A DNA stretch of 64,000 nt from contig NZ_JAUYRV010000052.1 of assembly GCF_030696665.1 (NCBI RefSeq), positions 162,787 to 226,786 of the forward strand, in the 5' to 3' direction. The position numbers and the translations under genes are program-made. Below are positions 41,572 through 49,499 of this stretch, piece by piece. Position 1 is the first letter of the stretch; the number at the start of each line of letters is the position of its first letter. The DNA comes from Novosphingobium sp. Lineage in GTDB: Bacteria; Pseudomonadota; Alphaproteobacteria; Sphingomonadales; Sphingomonadaceae. The notes beneath the pieces are model-generated. The model ran no database searches. It was not told the DNA's origin and was given only the letters and a program-made list of their open reading frames with translations.

Positions 41572-41602
41572 CAAGGGGTAATCCGGCAGCGCTGAATTCG
41601 TT

Positions 41603-42673
41603 TCAGCCGAACCACTCCACCCAGGCCCCATGTGCATGGGCAGCGCACAGCAGTGCTGGTTCCGCACCATCTGTCTGCCCTTTGGCGGGCCAATAGCGCA
41701 CCATCAGTTCATGCCGGAACGTCTCGCGGTTCGTCTCCAGCATCACCCACGCCAGCCGCCGCCGCGCATCGGCCTTCGCCCCCGCCTGCGCCATAGCGGC
41801 CTCGATCCGCGCGCGCGTTTCGGGCGGCAGATATTGCCAGACGATGGAATGGAACACCACGCGTGTAGTGTCATCCTCCTGCGGCGCTGCCAGCCGCGCG
41901 TCCACAAAGTCCGCCGCGTCCATCTGCACCACATCGGGTGCCTTTTGCCCCGCCAGCGCAATCGCCGCATCGATCCGCCGGATCCGCTCGGTCACCTCAG
42001 CCCAGACATAGGACTTCAGCCGCAGCGCCTGTGCGGGATCGGCCAGATTCACCGGCGCGCGATCACACCCTTGTATGCCCACAATCTCCACCGCCCCCTC
42101 CGGCGGAGGTGGCCCGCGCCATTCCGGCACGATCCGCATGGGCGATCCCTCCGGCCCCACCTTGGTCCCGCCAAGGTCGAACCAGAACCGCTCCATCATC
42201 GTGTTCACGCCGGCGCTCGAGCCCAGTTCGTTCAGCTCGAACCTTGGCCCCAACCGCTGCGCCAGCCACAGCAACCCCGCCATGATCGAGGCTGATCGCC
42301 CCGCCTCATTGGTCTGCGGCGGCCCGTCGAGCCACGGCAGCAGCGCCGCGTCATGCTCGCGCGTCACCGCCAGCACCAGCGCATCGACCTCGGCCTGATC
42401 GGTCACTTCCCCGCGATAGACCGCCCCCAGCCGCGTATCCGCGCCCGTCAGCACCAGATGGTGAAATCCGCCAGCCAGCCGCAGCGGCAGCGCATCTTCC
42501 AGCGGCTTGCCCGGCCACGCAGCGATTCGCCTGCCAACCTCAGTCGCACCGTCCAGCAGCGCCAATTGCCCCCTCACAACCCGCCCCGTGCACGGCGCTC
42601 CGTTGTTCGTGGCATGGTCCGCCTGCCATTCGATGGCTTTTGCGACCTCATCGATCTCCATGATCGGGTTCAT
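41603..42673 (-). CDS. DUF2332 family protein
   Basis: A 356-residue cytosolic protein of the DUF2332 family: EWQADHATNNGAP at the N-terminus, LNELGSSAGVN as a Rossmann-like motif in the middle, GCDRAPVNLAD, and VVFHSIVWQYLP near the C-terminus. The fold looks methyltransferase-like, but no activity is known. ATG 42673 matches the family start. An ATG at 42661 is possible. It is divergent from hisG with a 42-bp gap. Confidence 0.85.
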   Translation of the reverse strand: MNPIMEIDEVAKAIEWQADHATNNGAPCTGRVVRGQLALLDGATEVGRRIAAWPGKPLEDALPLRLAGGFHHLVLTGADTRLGAVYRGEVTDQAEVDALVLAVTREHDAALLPWLDGPPQTNEAGRSASIMAGLLWLAQRLGPRFELNELGSSAGVNTMMERFWFDLGGTKVGPEGSPMRIVPEWRGPPPPEGAVEIVGIQGCDRAPVNLADPAQALRLKSYVWAEVTERIRRIDAAIALAGQKAPDVVQMDAADFVDARLAAPQEDDTTRVVFHSIVWQYLPPETRARIEAAMAQAGAKADARRRLAWVMLETNRETFRHELMVRYWPAKGQTDGAEPALLCAAHAHGAWVEWFG

Positions 42674-42715
42674 TCGGTTGCCCTTTGCGCTGCTGTGCCA
42701 TAAGGGCGGCGGGTT

Positions 42716-43387
42716 ATGACCACCGCCGCACCGCTCGTCTTCGCCCTGCCCAAGGGCCGCATTCTCGAAGAGGCTCTGCCCCTGCTCGAGAAAGCCGGTA
42801 TCGTGCCAGAGGCCGATTTCTTCAACAAGGCCTCGCGCGCCCTGTCCTTCGCCACCAACCGGCCCGATGTAAAGATCATCCGCGTCCGCGCCTTCGATGT
42901 GGCAACATTCGTGGCCCACGGCGCAGCGCACGCTGGCGTAGTCGGGTCTGACGTGATCGACGAATTCGACTACGCTGATCTTTACGCGCCCGTAGACCTC
43001 AACATCGGCCACTGCCGCCTGTCGGTGGCAGAGCCGGTCGCGATGGTCGAATCGGGCGCCAATGCCCGCGAAAGCCACGCCCGCGTCGCCACCAAATATC
43101 CCAACCTCACCCGCCGCCACTTCGAAAAGCTGGGCGTGCAGGCAGAGGTGGTGAAGCTGAACGGCGCGATGGAGCTTGCCCCGTCGTTGGGCCTCGCCAG
43201 CCGCATCGTCGATCTCGTCTCCACCGGCCGCACGCTGAAGGAAAACGGGTTGGTCGAAACCAGCCAGATCCTGCCCGTCTCGGCCCGTCTGATCGTCAAC
43301 CGCGCCGCGCTCAAGACCGACAGCGCCCGCCTCGGCGCGCTGGTCGATGCCTTCCGCGCACTGGTTGCGGAAAAGGAAGCCGCCTGA
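42716..43387 (+). CDS. hisG: ATP phosphoribosyltransferase, short form
   Basis: A 223-residue HisG, the first enzyme of histidine synthesis. It has [19 protein letters not shown] at the N-terminus, [10 protein letters not shown] in the middle and the PRPP loop [14 protein letters not shown] near the C-terminus. The short form lacks the C-terminal regulatory domain and works with HisZ, which is not in this window. hisD follows with a one-base overlap. Confidence 0.96.
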   Translation: MTTAAPLVFALPKGRILEEALPLLEKAGIVPEADFFNKASRALSFATNRPDVKIIRVRAFDVATFVAHGAAHAGVVGSDVIDEFDYADLYAPVDLNIGHCRLSVAEPVAMVESGANARESHARVATKYPNLTRRHFEKLGVQAEVVKLNGAMELAPSLGLASRIVDLVSTGRTLKENGLVETSQILPVSARLIVNRAALKTDSARLGALVDAFRALVAEKEAA

Positions 43388-44676
43388 TGCTCCGCCTCAA
43401 GTCCAGCGATCCCGATTTCGCGCGCGCTTTCGCCCGTCTGGTGAAGGACCGCCGCGAAAGTGACGAAGGTGTCGCCCGCGATGTCCAGACCATCATCGAA
43501 GACGTGCGCCTGCGCGGCGATGAAGCCTTGGCCGAATACACCGCCAAGTTCGATGGCCACAGCCCCGCCGAAGACGCTTGGCGCATCAGCCCCGAAGACT
43601 GCCGCGAAGCCTTCGACGCGCTGAAGCCCGATCTGCGCGCCGCGCTCGAACTCGCCGCCCAGCGCATCCGCGATTACCACCGCGCACAATTGCCTGAGAA
43701 CCGCGACTACACCGACGAAACCGGCATGCGCCTCGGCGCACGGTGGACCGCAGTGGACGGCGCAGGCCTCTATGTCCCCGGTGGCCGCGCGTCCTATCCC
43801 TCCTCGCTGCTGATGAACGCCATCCCCGCCAAGGTCGCGGGCGTGGAACGCCTCGTCGTCGTCACCCCCACGCCCAAGGGCGAAGCCAACCCCCTCGTCC
43901 TTGCCGCCGCGCATCTTGCAGGCGCTGACGAGGTGTGGCGCGTCGGCGGCGCACAGGCCGTGGCCGCGCTTGCCTATGGTACCGCCCGCATCAAGCCTGT
44001 CGATGTCATCACAGGCCCCGGCAACGCTTGGGTTGCAGAAGCCAAGCGCCAGCTGTTCGGCGTGGTTGGCATAGACATGGTTGCTGGCCCTTCCGAAATT
44101 CTCGTAATTGCCGACGCCAAGAACGATCCGCAGTGGATCGCCGCAGACCTGCTCAGCCAGGCCGAGCATGATCCCGTCGCGCAATCCATCCTCATCACCG
44201 ATGATGCGGCCTTTGCCGATCAGGTGGCGGACATGATCGGTGTGGAAATCGCCCTCCTGCCCACCGCGCGCGTCGCCAAGGCCAGCTGGGACAATCACGG
44301 CGTCATCATCGTGGTCGATTCGCTCGACGAGGCTCCCGCTCTCGCCAATGCGCTGGCCGCCGAACACGTGGAAATCGCCACCGACGATCCGCAAAGCCTG
44401 TTTGACCGCATCCGCCACGCCGGGTCGGTCTTCCTTGGCCGCATGACACCCGAAGCCGTCGGCGATTACGTCGCCGGGCCAAACCACGTCCTGCCCACCG
44501 GGCGCCGCGCGCGCTTCTCCTCGGGCCTTTCCGTTCTGGATTTCATGAAACGCACCAGCTTTATCGCGGCCTCTGACGCGGCGCTCGCCGCCGTCGGCCC
44601 CGCCGCCATCGCCCTTGCCGAGGCTGAAGGCCTCGCCGCCCACGCCCGCTCCATCGAATTGAGGCTCGGGCTATGA
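43387..44676 (+). CDS. hisD: Histidinol dehydrogenase
   Basis: A 429-residue zinc enzyme that oxidises histidinol to histidine in two NAD-dependent steps. Diagnostic stretches are YVPGGRASYPSSLLMNAIPA, GGAQAVAALAYGT, ITGPGNAWVAEAKRQL, DMVAGPSEILVIAD and LLSQAEHDPVAQ. It is joined to hisG by TGATG and to nusB by ATGA. Confidence 0.97.
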   Translation: MLRLKSSDPDFARAFARLVKDRRESDEGVARDVQTIIEDVRLRGDEALAEYTAKFDGHSPAEDAWRISPEDCREAFDALKPDLRAALELAAQRIRDYHRAQLPENRDYTDETGMRLGARWTAVDGAGLYVPGGRASYPSSLLMNAIPAKVAGVERLVVVTPTPKGEANPLVLAAAHLAGADEVWRVGGAQAVAALAYGTARIKPVDVITGPGNAWVAEAKRQLFGVVGIDMVAGPSEILVIADAKNDPQWIAADLLSQAEHDPVAQSILITDDAAFADQVADMIGVEIALLPTARVAKASWDNHGVIIVVDSLDEAPALANALAAEHVEIATDDPQSLFDRIRHAGSVFLGRMTPEAVGDYVAGPNHVLPTGRRARFSSGLSVLDFMKRTSFIAASDAALAAVGPAAIALAEAEGLAAHARSIELRLGL

Positions 44677-45119
44677 CCCAGATTTCCGGCAAAGCCCGCG
44701 CCGCGTCGCGCCTCTCCGCCGTGCAGGCGCTCTATCAGATCGACATGGAGCAGACCCAGTTGCACCTGCTGCTCGATGAATTCCACCAGCACCGTCTGGG
44801 CGCAGAGATCGAGGACGTCGAATACCTCAAGGCCGACGTTCCCTTCTTCGACGATCTGGTGAAGGGCGTCGATGCCCGCCGCAACGAGATTGACCTGATG
44901 CTCTCGGCCAAGCTGGCCAAGGGCTGGTCGCTCGCACGCCTCGACAAGACCATGCTACAAATCCTGCGCGCAGGCAGCTACGAACTGATGGCCCGCAAGG
45001 ACGTGCCCATCGCCACCGTCATCACTGAATATGTCGACGTCGCCCACGCCTTCTTTGAAGAGCGTGAAGCCAAATTCGTCAACGGCGTGCTGGATGCGGT
45101 GTCTAAGGACGTGCGCTAA
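44673..45119 (+). CDS. nusB: Transcription antitermination factor NusB
   Basis: A 148-residue all-helical RNA-binding protein that joins NusE/S10 on boxA during rRNA antitermination. It has SRLSAVQALYQIDM at the N-terminus and the conserved AYELMARKDVPIATVITEYV-like segment (SYELMARKDVP, ITEYVDVAH) with EAKFVNGVLD at the end. The overlap with hisD is the usual alphaproteobacterial arrangement. Confidence 0.96.
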   Translation: MTQISGKARAASRLSAVQALYQIDMEQTQLHLLLDEFHQHRLGAEIEDVEYLKADVPFFDDLVKGVDARRNEIDLMLSAKLAKGWSLARLDKTMLQILRAGSYELMARKDVPIATVITEYVDVAHAFFEEREAKFVNGVLDAVSKDVR

Positions 45120-45130
45120 CCACCCAAAAT

Positions 45131-45345
45131 CCTCCCCATTTTCGCGCAGCGCAAATGGGGAGGTGGCATTCGCGCCAGCGAATGACGGAGGGGCTTTGTA
45201 CCCCTCCACCACCAGTTCCGCTGGCGGACCCCGTCTCCTCTCACTTTCGTCACCCCCGCGCAGGCGGGGGTCCAGCCTGCAAAAACGTCGTCGCATGGCG
45301 ACGGCCTTCAGGGCACTGGATTCCCGCCTGCGCGGGAATGACGAG
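45131..45345. repeat. Cluster of intergenic palindromic repeats after nusB
   Basis: Three inverted repeats fill most of the 232-bp gap. CCTCCCCATTT/AAATGGGGAGG lies at 45131-45163, GGAGGGG/CCCCTCC at 45187-45207, and a larger pair is built on CCCGCGCAGGCGGG and CCCGCCTGCGCGGG at 45249-45343. The last resembles the palindrome at 23467-23543. No gene is visible. The elements could end nusB transcription and that of the convergent fghA gene. Confidence 0.8.
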
Positions 45346-45351
45346 GAAAAT

Positions 45352-46200
45352 CTACAACCGCTCCGCATGCCAGCGGATATGGTCTTCCATAAACGTCGAG
45401 ATGAAATTGTAGCTGTGGTCATACCCCGGCTGCAACCGCAGCGTCAGGTCAACGCCCGCTGCCTTGCACGCCGCATCCAGCAGTTCTGGCCGCAGTTGTT
45501 CCGCAAGGAAACCATCCGCTTCACCCTGATCCACCAGCACCGCGCCCGCAGGCAGCTTGCCGTCCTCGAGCAGCGCCACCGCATCATGCTTCCGCCATGC
45601 CGCGCGGTCATCGCCCAGATAGCCGCCCAGCGCCTTGTGGCCCCACGGCACCTGCCCCGGCGCAACAATCGGCGCAAAGGCCGACAGCGACTTGAACTTC
45701 TCAGGGTAGGTCAGCCCCAGCGTCAGCGCGCCGTGTCCGCCCATCGAATGGCCGGTAATACCCATGCGATCCAGATCGACCGGGAAGTTCGCCCCCAGCA
45801 GTGCGGGCAATTCGTCGGCAATGTAATCCCACATGCGGTAATGCTGCGCGAATGGCTCCTGCGTGGCGTTGACATAGAACCCTGCGCCCAGCCCGAAATC
45901 ATAGGCTGCGTCAGGATCATCGGCCACACCCTCGCCGCGCGGTGACGTATCGGGCGCAACGAACACGATTCCCAGTTCCGCACATGCCCGGCGATATTCG
46001 CCCTTGTCGGTCACATTGGCATGAGTGCAGGTCAGCCCTGAAAGATAGACCAACACCGGCAACTTGGCGTCCGCGTCCGCCGCCTGTGGGGGCAGGAAGA
46101 CCGAAAAGGTCATTCCCGTCCCCGTCGACGCGGACTCATGCTTGTAGACACCCAGCGTTCCGCCGTGCGCCTTGCTTGTCGAGACCGTTTCAAGTGTCAT
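45352..46200 (-). CDS. fghA: S-formylglutathione hydrolase
   Basis: A 282-residue esterase-D-type enzyme that hydrolyses S-formylglutathione to formate and glutathione in formaldehyde detoxification. The nucleophile Ser is in GITGHSMGGHGAL, with FVAPDTSPRG, YVNATQEP and the C-terminal Asp/His region around GYDHSYNFI. Formaldehyde can come from demethylation of lignin-type methoxyls. The ATG at 46200 overlaps the stop of the VOC gene (TGATG). Confidence 0.94.
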   Translation of the reverse strand: MTLETVSTSKAHGGTLGVYKHESASTGTGMTFSVFLPPQAADADAKLPVLVYLSGLTCTHANVTDKGEYRRACAELGIVFVAPDTSPRGEGVADDPDAAYDFGLGAGFYVNATQEPFAQHYRMWDYIADELPALLGANFPVDLDRMGITGHSMGGHGALTLGLTYPEKFKSLSAFAPIVAPGQVPWGHKALGGYLGDDRAAWRKHDAVALLEDGKLPAGAVLVDQGEADGFLAEQLRPELLDAACKAAGVDLTLRLQPGYDHSYNFISTFMEDHIRWHAERL

Positions 46201-46571
46201 CAGGCGATAATGTCCAACGCACACAGCTTGTTACCAGCCGGATCGCGCAGATAGGCAAGGTAATAGGGCGAACCTTCACGCGGTCCCGGCGGATCTTCGC
46301 AAGCGATCCCGCCAGCGGCAAGGCCGGCCTCGTGCCAGGCGTTGGCTTGCTCGGGCGACATGCGGAAACCGATTGTGCCACCGTTCGCACCGCAAGCCGG
46401 CGCACCGTCAATCGGCTTGGTTACGATGAACAGCCCGCCATTGTGCTGATAGATCAGCCGCCCCTTGGGATCGGTGATCGCTTCCGGGCCGCCAAAGGCC
46501 TTGAACGTGGCGTCATAGAACGTCTTGGCAGCGTCGATATCGTCGGCGCCCACCATCACATGGCTGAACAT
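46200..46571 (-). CDS. VOC (glyoxalase/bleomycin-resistance) family protein
   Basis: A 123-residue single-module VOC protein: HVMVGADDIDAAKTFYDATF, GGTIGFRMS and a C-terminal YLAYLRDPAGNKLCAL that carries a metal-ligand position. GGGAGA lies six to seven bases before ATG 46571. It is co-translated with fghA, which suggests a glutathione adduct or glyoxalase-like reaction. That is inferred from context. Confidence 0.88.
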   Translation of the reverse strand: MFSHVMVGADDIDAAKTFYDATFKAFGGPEAITDPKGRLIYQHNGGLFIVTKPIDGAPACGANGGTIGFRMSPEQANAWHEAGLAAGGIACEDPPGPREGSPYYLAYLRDPAGNKLCALDIIA

Positions 46572-46667
46572 TCGCACTCTCCCAAACAGGTTGCAGTGGT
46601 TAGAGAGCTAAGCGAAAGCCGTGTCCGGTCAAGCGTCCATGCGGGAATTCTTTGTTGCCATTTGGAC

Positions 46668-47510
46668 TCAAGCGGCAGGATCAAGCACGCCCAGCACGGC
46701 AACAACAAGCACCACGCCCAGCCCCGCCGCCAGCTCCAGCAGCAACGAACGCCGCAGCCGCGCTTCCGCCCCCACCTCGCCCCGCTCCAGCGCAGGCACG
46801 ATCCGCCAGCGATTGCCCGCCGCCAGCGCCAGCATCAGCGCGAACAGCGCGATCTTCACACCGAGCAAGCCCATCCACCGGCTCTGCCAAACCGGCGGAA
46901 AACCGGCGATTGCCAACGTGTTGATCGCTCCGGTCAGCACCAGCACCGCCACCACCACGCTGCCGGTCCGTGCAAAGCGGGCCAGCGCCTGCACATCAGC
47001 CTTGCGCAACAGCGCATTGCCCACAAACGTCACCAGCGCCCCGATCCACAGCGCCGCCGCAATCAGGTGCAGCCCATCGGCCCAACGATGCAGCGCCCAC
47101 TCACTCGCCCCGGCATGGCCGGTCAGAGCCATCGAGCACAGCGCCACCGCGCCCGCCAGCGCCATGACCGGCAACCGCAGCACTTTCAGCGGCACCACCG
47201 CCGCCATCGCCACGCAGGCCAGGGCGGTCAGCCGCCATTCCATCACCGCGCCCAGCGGCGTTGCCGCCAGCACCGCCTCGGCGGTTGGCTGGTCGAGGTC
47301 GGCCAACGGCAAACCCGCCATCGCCGCCACGCTTTCCAGCGCCCACCAGACCGACGCCGCCCCGGCGATCAGCGCCAGAACAACGAGCGCGGCGCGCATC
47401 CGGCCAGAAAGCGCGCGGCCAGCGGCAAGCGCCTGCAAAGGCAGCCCGGCGACCAGCAGCAGCGCAACATACGCCCCTGCCCGCGCCGCGATAAGTGCCC
47501 CCGTTTCCAA
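46668..47510 (-). CDS. copD: Copper resistance protein CopD (inner membrane)
   Basis: A 280-residue protein with about eight predicted membrane helices. The CopD region includes LTGHAGASEWALHRWADGLH and LIAAALWIGAL, where the conserved His residues sit in helices. It is thought to carry copper from CopC across the inner membrane. The TTG at 47510 lies four bases after the copC stop with no good ribosome site, so translation probably depends on copC. Confidence 0.88.
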   Translation of the reverse strand: METGALIAARAGAYVALLLVAGLPLQALAAGRALSGRMRAALVVLALIAGAASVWWALESVAAMAGLPLADLDQPTAEAVLAATPLGAVMEWRLTALACVAMAAVVPLKVLRLPVMALAGAVALCSMALTGHAGASEWALHRWADGLHLIAAALWIGALVTFVGNALLRKADVQALARFARTGSVVVAVLVLTGAINTLAIAGFPPVWQSRWMGLLGVKIALFALMLALAAGNRWRIVPALERGEVGAEARLRRSLLLELAAGLGVVLVVAVLGVLDPAA

Positions 47511-47514
47511 AGGC

Positions 47515-47892
47515 TTAGCGAACGGTGAAGGCGTACTGCCCTTCGATCCGGTGCTGGTCCCCTGCCACCGCGTGCCATTTCAGGTTATAGGTTCCGGCAG
47601 GCAGCGCGCGCGGCAGGGTGACGGTCAGAACCTTGCCCTTGGCCTCGCTTTTGAACCCCTTGATCGGCATGGGCGCGTGGTTGGCCATGCCGGGCATCCC
47701 GGTCATCACCAGCTCGATGCCCGAAAGCGGGCCGACAAGGTTTTCCGAAAACGTCAGCGTCAGCTTGGTGGGCTTCGCCACCGCCGTGTTCGCCGCCGGG
47801 CTGGCCGAAACCAGCTTGGGATGCGCAAAGGCCGCGCCGGGCAGAGCGAGCAATGCAAGGACCGGGGCGGCGAGGAGAGCGAGACGGCGCAT
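47515..47892 (-). CDS. copC: Periplasmic copper-binding protein CopC
   Basis: A 125-residue CopC. The signal peptide ends ...PGAAFA, so the mature protein begins HPKLVSASPA with the N-terminal His that forms the Cu(II) brace. A beta-barrel follows with a Met/His stretch MTGMPGMANHAPMP and the end DQHRIEGQYAFTV. AAAGGA lies seven bases before the ATG. The ECF-type promoter at 47925-47953 precedes it. Confidence 0.93.
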   Translation of the reverse strand: MRRLALLAAPVLALLALPGAAFAHPKLVSASPAANTAVAKPTKLTLTFSENLVGPLSGIELVMTGMPGMANHAPMPIKGFKSEAKGKVLTVTLPRALPAGTYNLKWHAVAGDQHRIEGQYAFTVR

Positions 47893-47924
47893 GGATAGTC
47901 CTTTCGGCTTGGGATCTTGCCGGG

Positions 47925-47953
47925 TTTACGCACAGTGTGGGCCGATCCCTCAC
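47925..47953 (-). promoter_or_regulatory. ECF-type promoter of copCD
   Basis: On the minus strand GTGAGGGAT (47953-47945), 13 bp, GCGTAAA (47931-47925). Transcription would start near 47918 and give a leader of about 26 bases with the AAAGGA ribosome site. The same TGAGGGAT-13-GCGTA arrangement precedes the cnrY-like gene and copA. Confidence 0.7.
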
Positions 47954-47974
47954 TCTTGGGGCGAAATAGTGCCC

Positions 47975-48064
47975 ACCCCCAACCCCTCCCGCTCATCCTG
48001 AGCCTGTCGAAGGGGGGGAGGGGAGTGCAAGCGGCTGTTTTTGCCCTCCCGCAGGCGGGAGGGC
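47975..48064. repeat. Intergenic palindromic repeats between copC and the cnrY-like gene
   Basis: AACCCCTCCC is followed by a G-rich return (GGGGGGGAGGGGAG), and then GCCCTCCCGC-ag-GCGGGAGGGC (48043-48064) forms a perfect 10-bp stem. These occupy the middle of the 299-bp divergent gap, with an ECF-type promoter on each side. No gene is visible here. Confidence 0.7.
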
Positions 48065-48129
48065 CGCGAGACTTAGCGAGCCGGAGGCGAAGTTAGTCGC
48101 AGCGGGGTGGGCAGCGCGCACAAAAAACC

Positions 48130-48158
48130 TTGAGGGATTGCGGCATCACGCGCGTAAT
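48130..48158 (+). promoter_or_regulatory. ECF-type promoter of the cnrY/cnrX/sigma-like operon
   Basis: TTGAGGGAT (48130-48138), 13 bp, GCGTAAT (48152-48158), 34 bp ahead of the ATG at 48192. It is one of three copies in the copper region, consistent with autoregulation by the sigma factor encoded downstream. Confidence 0.72.
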
Positions 48159-48191
48159 ACATTTGCCCGCAACCTAAGGACCAAGCCCGCG

Positions 48192-48446
48192 ATGGCCGAC
48201 ATCGACGATCTTCTCGGCGCTCTCGCCGCAAAAACCCCGCCTGCGCTTGTCGCGCTGGAAAGCCAGGTATTCCAAGGCCTTGCCCAGCGGCGTGAGCAAG
48301 CCGCCGCGCGGCGCGGCATGGTGCTGGCTGTCGCTGCTGCTGCCGTGGTGGGCATTGTTGGTTCGGTCGCCCCTTCGGCCCCGGCGCAGGCCGAGCCGCT
48401 GTTCGGCGTGCCGCAAGACGCGCCCTCACACTTGCTGGCCGACTGA
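48192..48446 (+). CDS. CnrY-like membrane anti-sigma factor
   Basis: An 84-residue single-pass protein with a cytosolic N-terminus of about 42 residues (MADIDDLLGALAAKTPPALV, RREQAAARR), one membrane helix (about 43-62) and a short periplasmic tail with PLFGVPQDAPSHLL. Size and topology match CnrY of Cupriavidus, which holds the sigma factor CnrH at the membrane, and gene order matches cnrYXH. Sequence similarity is weak, so the call rests on context and topology. Its stop overlaps the next gene by one base. Confidence 0.72.
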   Translation: MADIDDLLGALAAKTPPALVALESQVFQGLAQRREQAAARRGMVLAVAAAAVVGIVGSVAPSAPAQAEPLFGVPQDAPSHLLAD

Positions 48447-48883
48447 TGGCTCCTGCGCTGCGATACGTTCTGGTGGCCGTGCTTTCCGCCGCCATTGCCC
48501 TTGCCGCCAGCCACTTTGCGCGCGGGCTTCTGCCCACAAAGCACGGCAGCGAATTGCACCAGCTTATGCATGATCGGCTGGACCTGACGGCGGCGCAGCA
48601 AGCGAAAATCGACCAGTTGGAGGAGGACTTTTCCAACACGCGCACGGCGCTTGACGCACAGCTTCGGGAATCCAACATGGCGCTTGCCCGCGCGATCGAG
48701 GCGGAGCAGAAAATCGGCCCGAAAGTGAGCGCGGCGGTCGATGCATCGCACATGGCGATGGGGGATTTGCAGAAAGCGACCCTGGCCCACGTGTTTGCCA
48801 TGAGAAGCGTGCTAACCCCTTCACAACAAGCAGTTTTTGACCGGGAAATAGCGCGCGCGCTGACAAGTCCGAACAACACCTAG
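48446..48883 (+). CDS. CnrX-like periplasmic metal sensor
   Basis: A 145-residue protein: an N-terminal membrane anchor (about 5-22) and a four-helix periplasmic hook. The metal ligands of CnrX (His42, His46, Glu63, His119, Met123) all recur at a constant offset of four: His38 and His42 in ELHQLMH, Glu59, His115 and Met119 in LAHVFAM. The stretch GDLQKATLAHVFAMR is nearly the same as in CnrX from memory. CnrX detects Ni/Co and releases the sigma factor from CnrY. Here the neighbours are copper genes, so the sensed metal is open. Confidence 0.85.
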   Translation: MAPALRYVLVAVLSAAIALAASHFARGLLPTKHGSELHQLMHDRLDLTAAQQAKIDQLEEDFSNTRTALDAQLRESNMALARAIEAEQKIGPKVSAAVDASHMAMGDLQKATLAHVFAMRSVLTPSQQAVFDREIARALTSPNNT

Positions 48884-48903
48884 ATGCACCTAGCAGCACC
48901 TAG
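48877..48903 (+). repeat. Three CACCTAG repeats with a 10-bp period before the sigma gene
   Basis: CACCTAG at 48877, 48887 and 48897. The first TAG is the sensor stop codon. Because the period is 10, the three TAG triplets stand in three different frames, so ribosomes in any frame are stopped just before the sigma-factor ATG at 48910. That ATG has no clear Shine-Dalgarno sequence. Confidence 0.7.
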
Positions 48904-48909
48904 ACGCAT

Positions 48910-49473
48910 ATGAACGACACCAAAGCGCCCGCAACTGACCGCGATCTGGTCCTGCGCGCGCTTGGGCAACACCAGCCTTCGTACAGCGAATTGATGGCGC
49001 GCCATCGCGAGGCCGTGTTCCGCATTGCCCGCCATCACACCGGCGATGAGGGCGAGGCGATGGACGTTTGCCAGGAGACGTTCATCTCTGCCTTCGCTTC
49101 GCTGAACAGGTTCGATCCCGACCGCCCCTTTCGCGCGTGGCTGGTGCGTATTGCGCTGAACAAGTGCCGCGATTGGGCGCGGCGGCGCGCGGTGCGCCGC
49201 CTGTTCCGCATGGCCAAGCCGCTGGACGAGGCGATCCATGTTGCGGATGAGGGCCAAGACCCTGAATCCGCAGCGATTTCCGCGCGTGAACTGGCGCGCA
49301 TTTCCGCTGCCGTGGCCGCCCTGCCCGCTAATCTCAAAGACCCGCTGATCCTCTGCCGCCTTGAAGGCATGAGCATGGCCGAGGCGGGACAAGTGCTGGG
49401 CCTTTCAGAAAAGGCCGTGGAAACAAGAATATACCGCGCACGGCAGAAATTGTCCGCAATTCTTGAGGGATAG
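48910..49473 (+). CDS. ECF sigma factor (CnrH-like)
   Basis: A 187-residue ECF sigma factor. Region 2 is YSELMARHREAVFRIARHHT through EAMDVCQETFISAFASLNRF, and region 4 includes LKDPLILCRLEGMSMAEAGQ followed by LGLSEKAVETRIYRARQKL. There is no C-terminal extension. It follows the CnrY- and CnrX-like genes in the cnrYXH order, and its last codons contain a copy of the proposed target promoter that serves copA. It probably directs RNA polymerase to the three TGAGGGAT-13-GCGTA promoters. Confidence 0.9.
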   Translation: MNDTKAPATDRDLVLRALGQHQPSYSELMARHREAVFRIARHHTGDEGEAMDVCQETFISAFASLNRFDPDRPFRAWLVRIALNKCRDWARRRAVRRLFRMAKPLDEAIHVADEGQDPESAAISARELARISAAVAALPANLKDPLILCRLEGMSMAEAGQVLGLSEKAVETRIYRARQKLSAILEG

Positions 49474-49491
49474 CGCCAATCCTTGCGTATC
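49463..49491 (+). promoter_or_regulatory. ECF-type promoter of copAB, inside the sigma-gene stop region
   Basis: TTGAGGGAT (49463-49471), 13 bp, GCGTATC (49485-49491). The -35 covers the last codons of the sigma gene. A transcript would start near 49498, so copA mRNA would be almost leaderless at ATG 49500 or have about 11 bases before the in-frame ATG 49509. Confidence 0.7.
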
Positions 49492-49499
49492 AGCAGGCA

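Noticed and set aside
42982..44643. A 553-codon minus-strand frame over hisG and hisD
   Set aside because: hisG and hisD are unmistakable on the plus strand. The Gly/Arg/His-rich minus translation is antisense noise.
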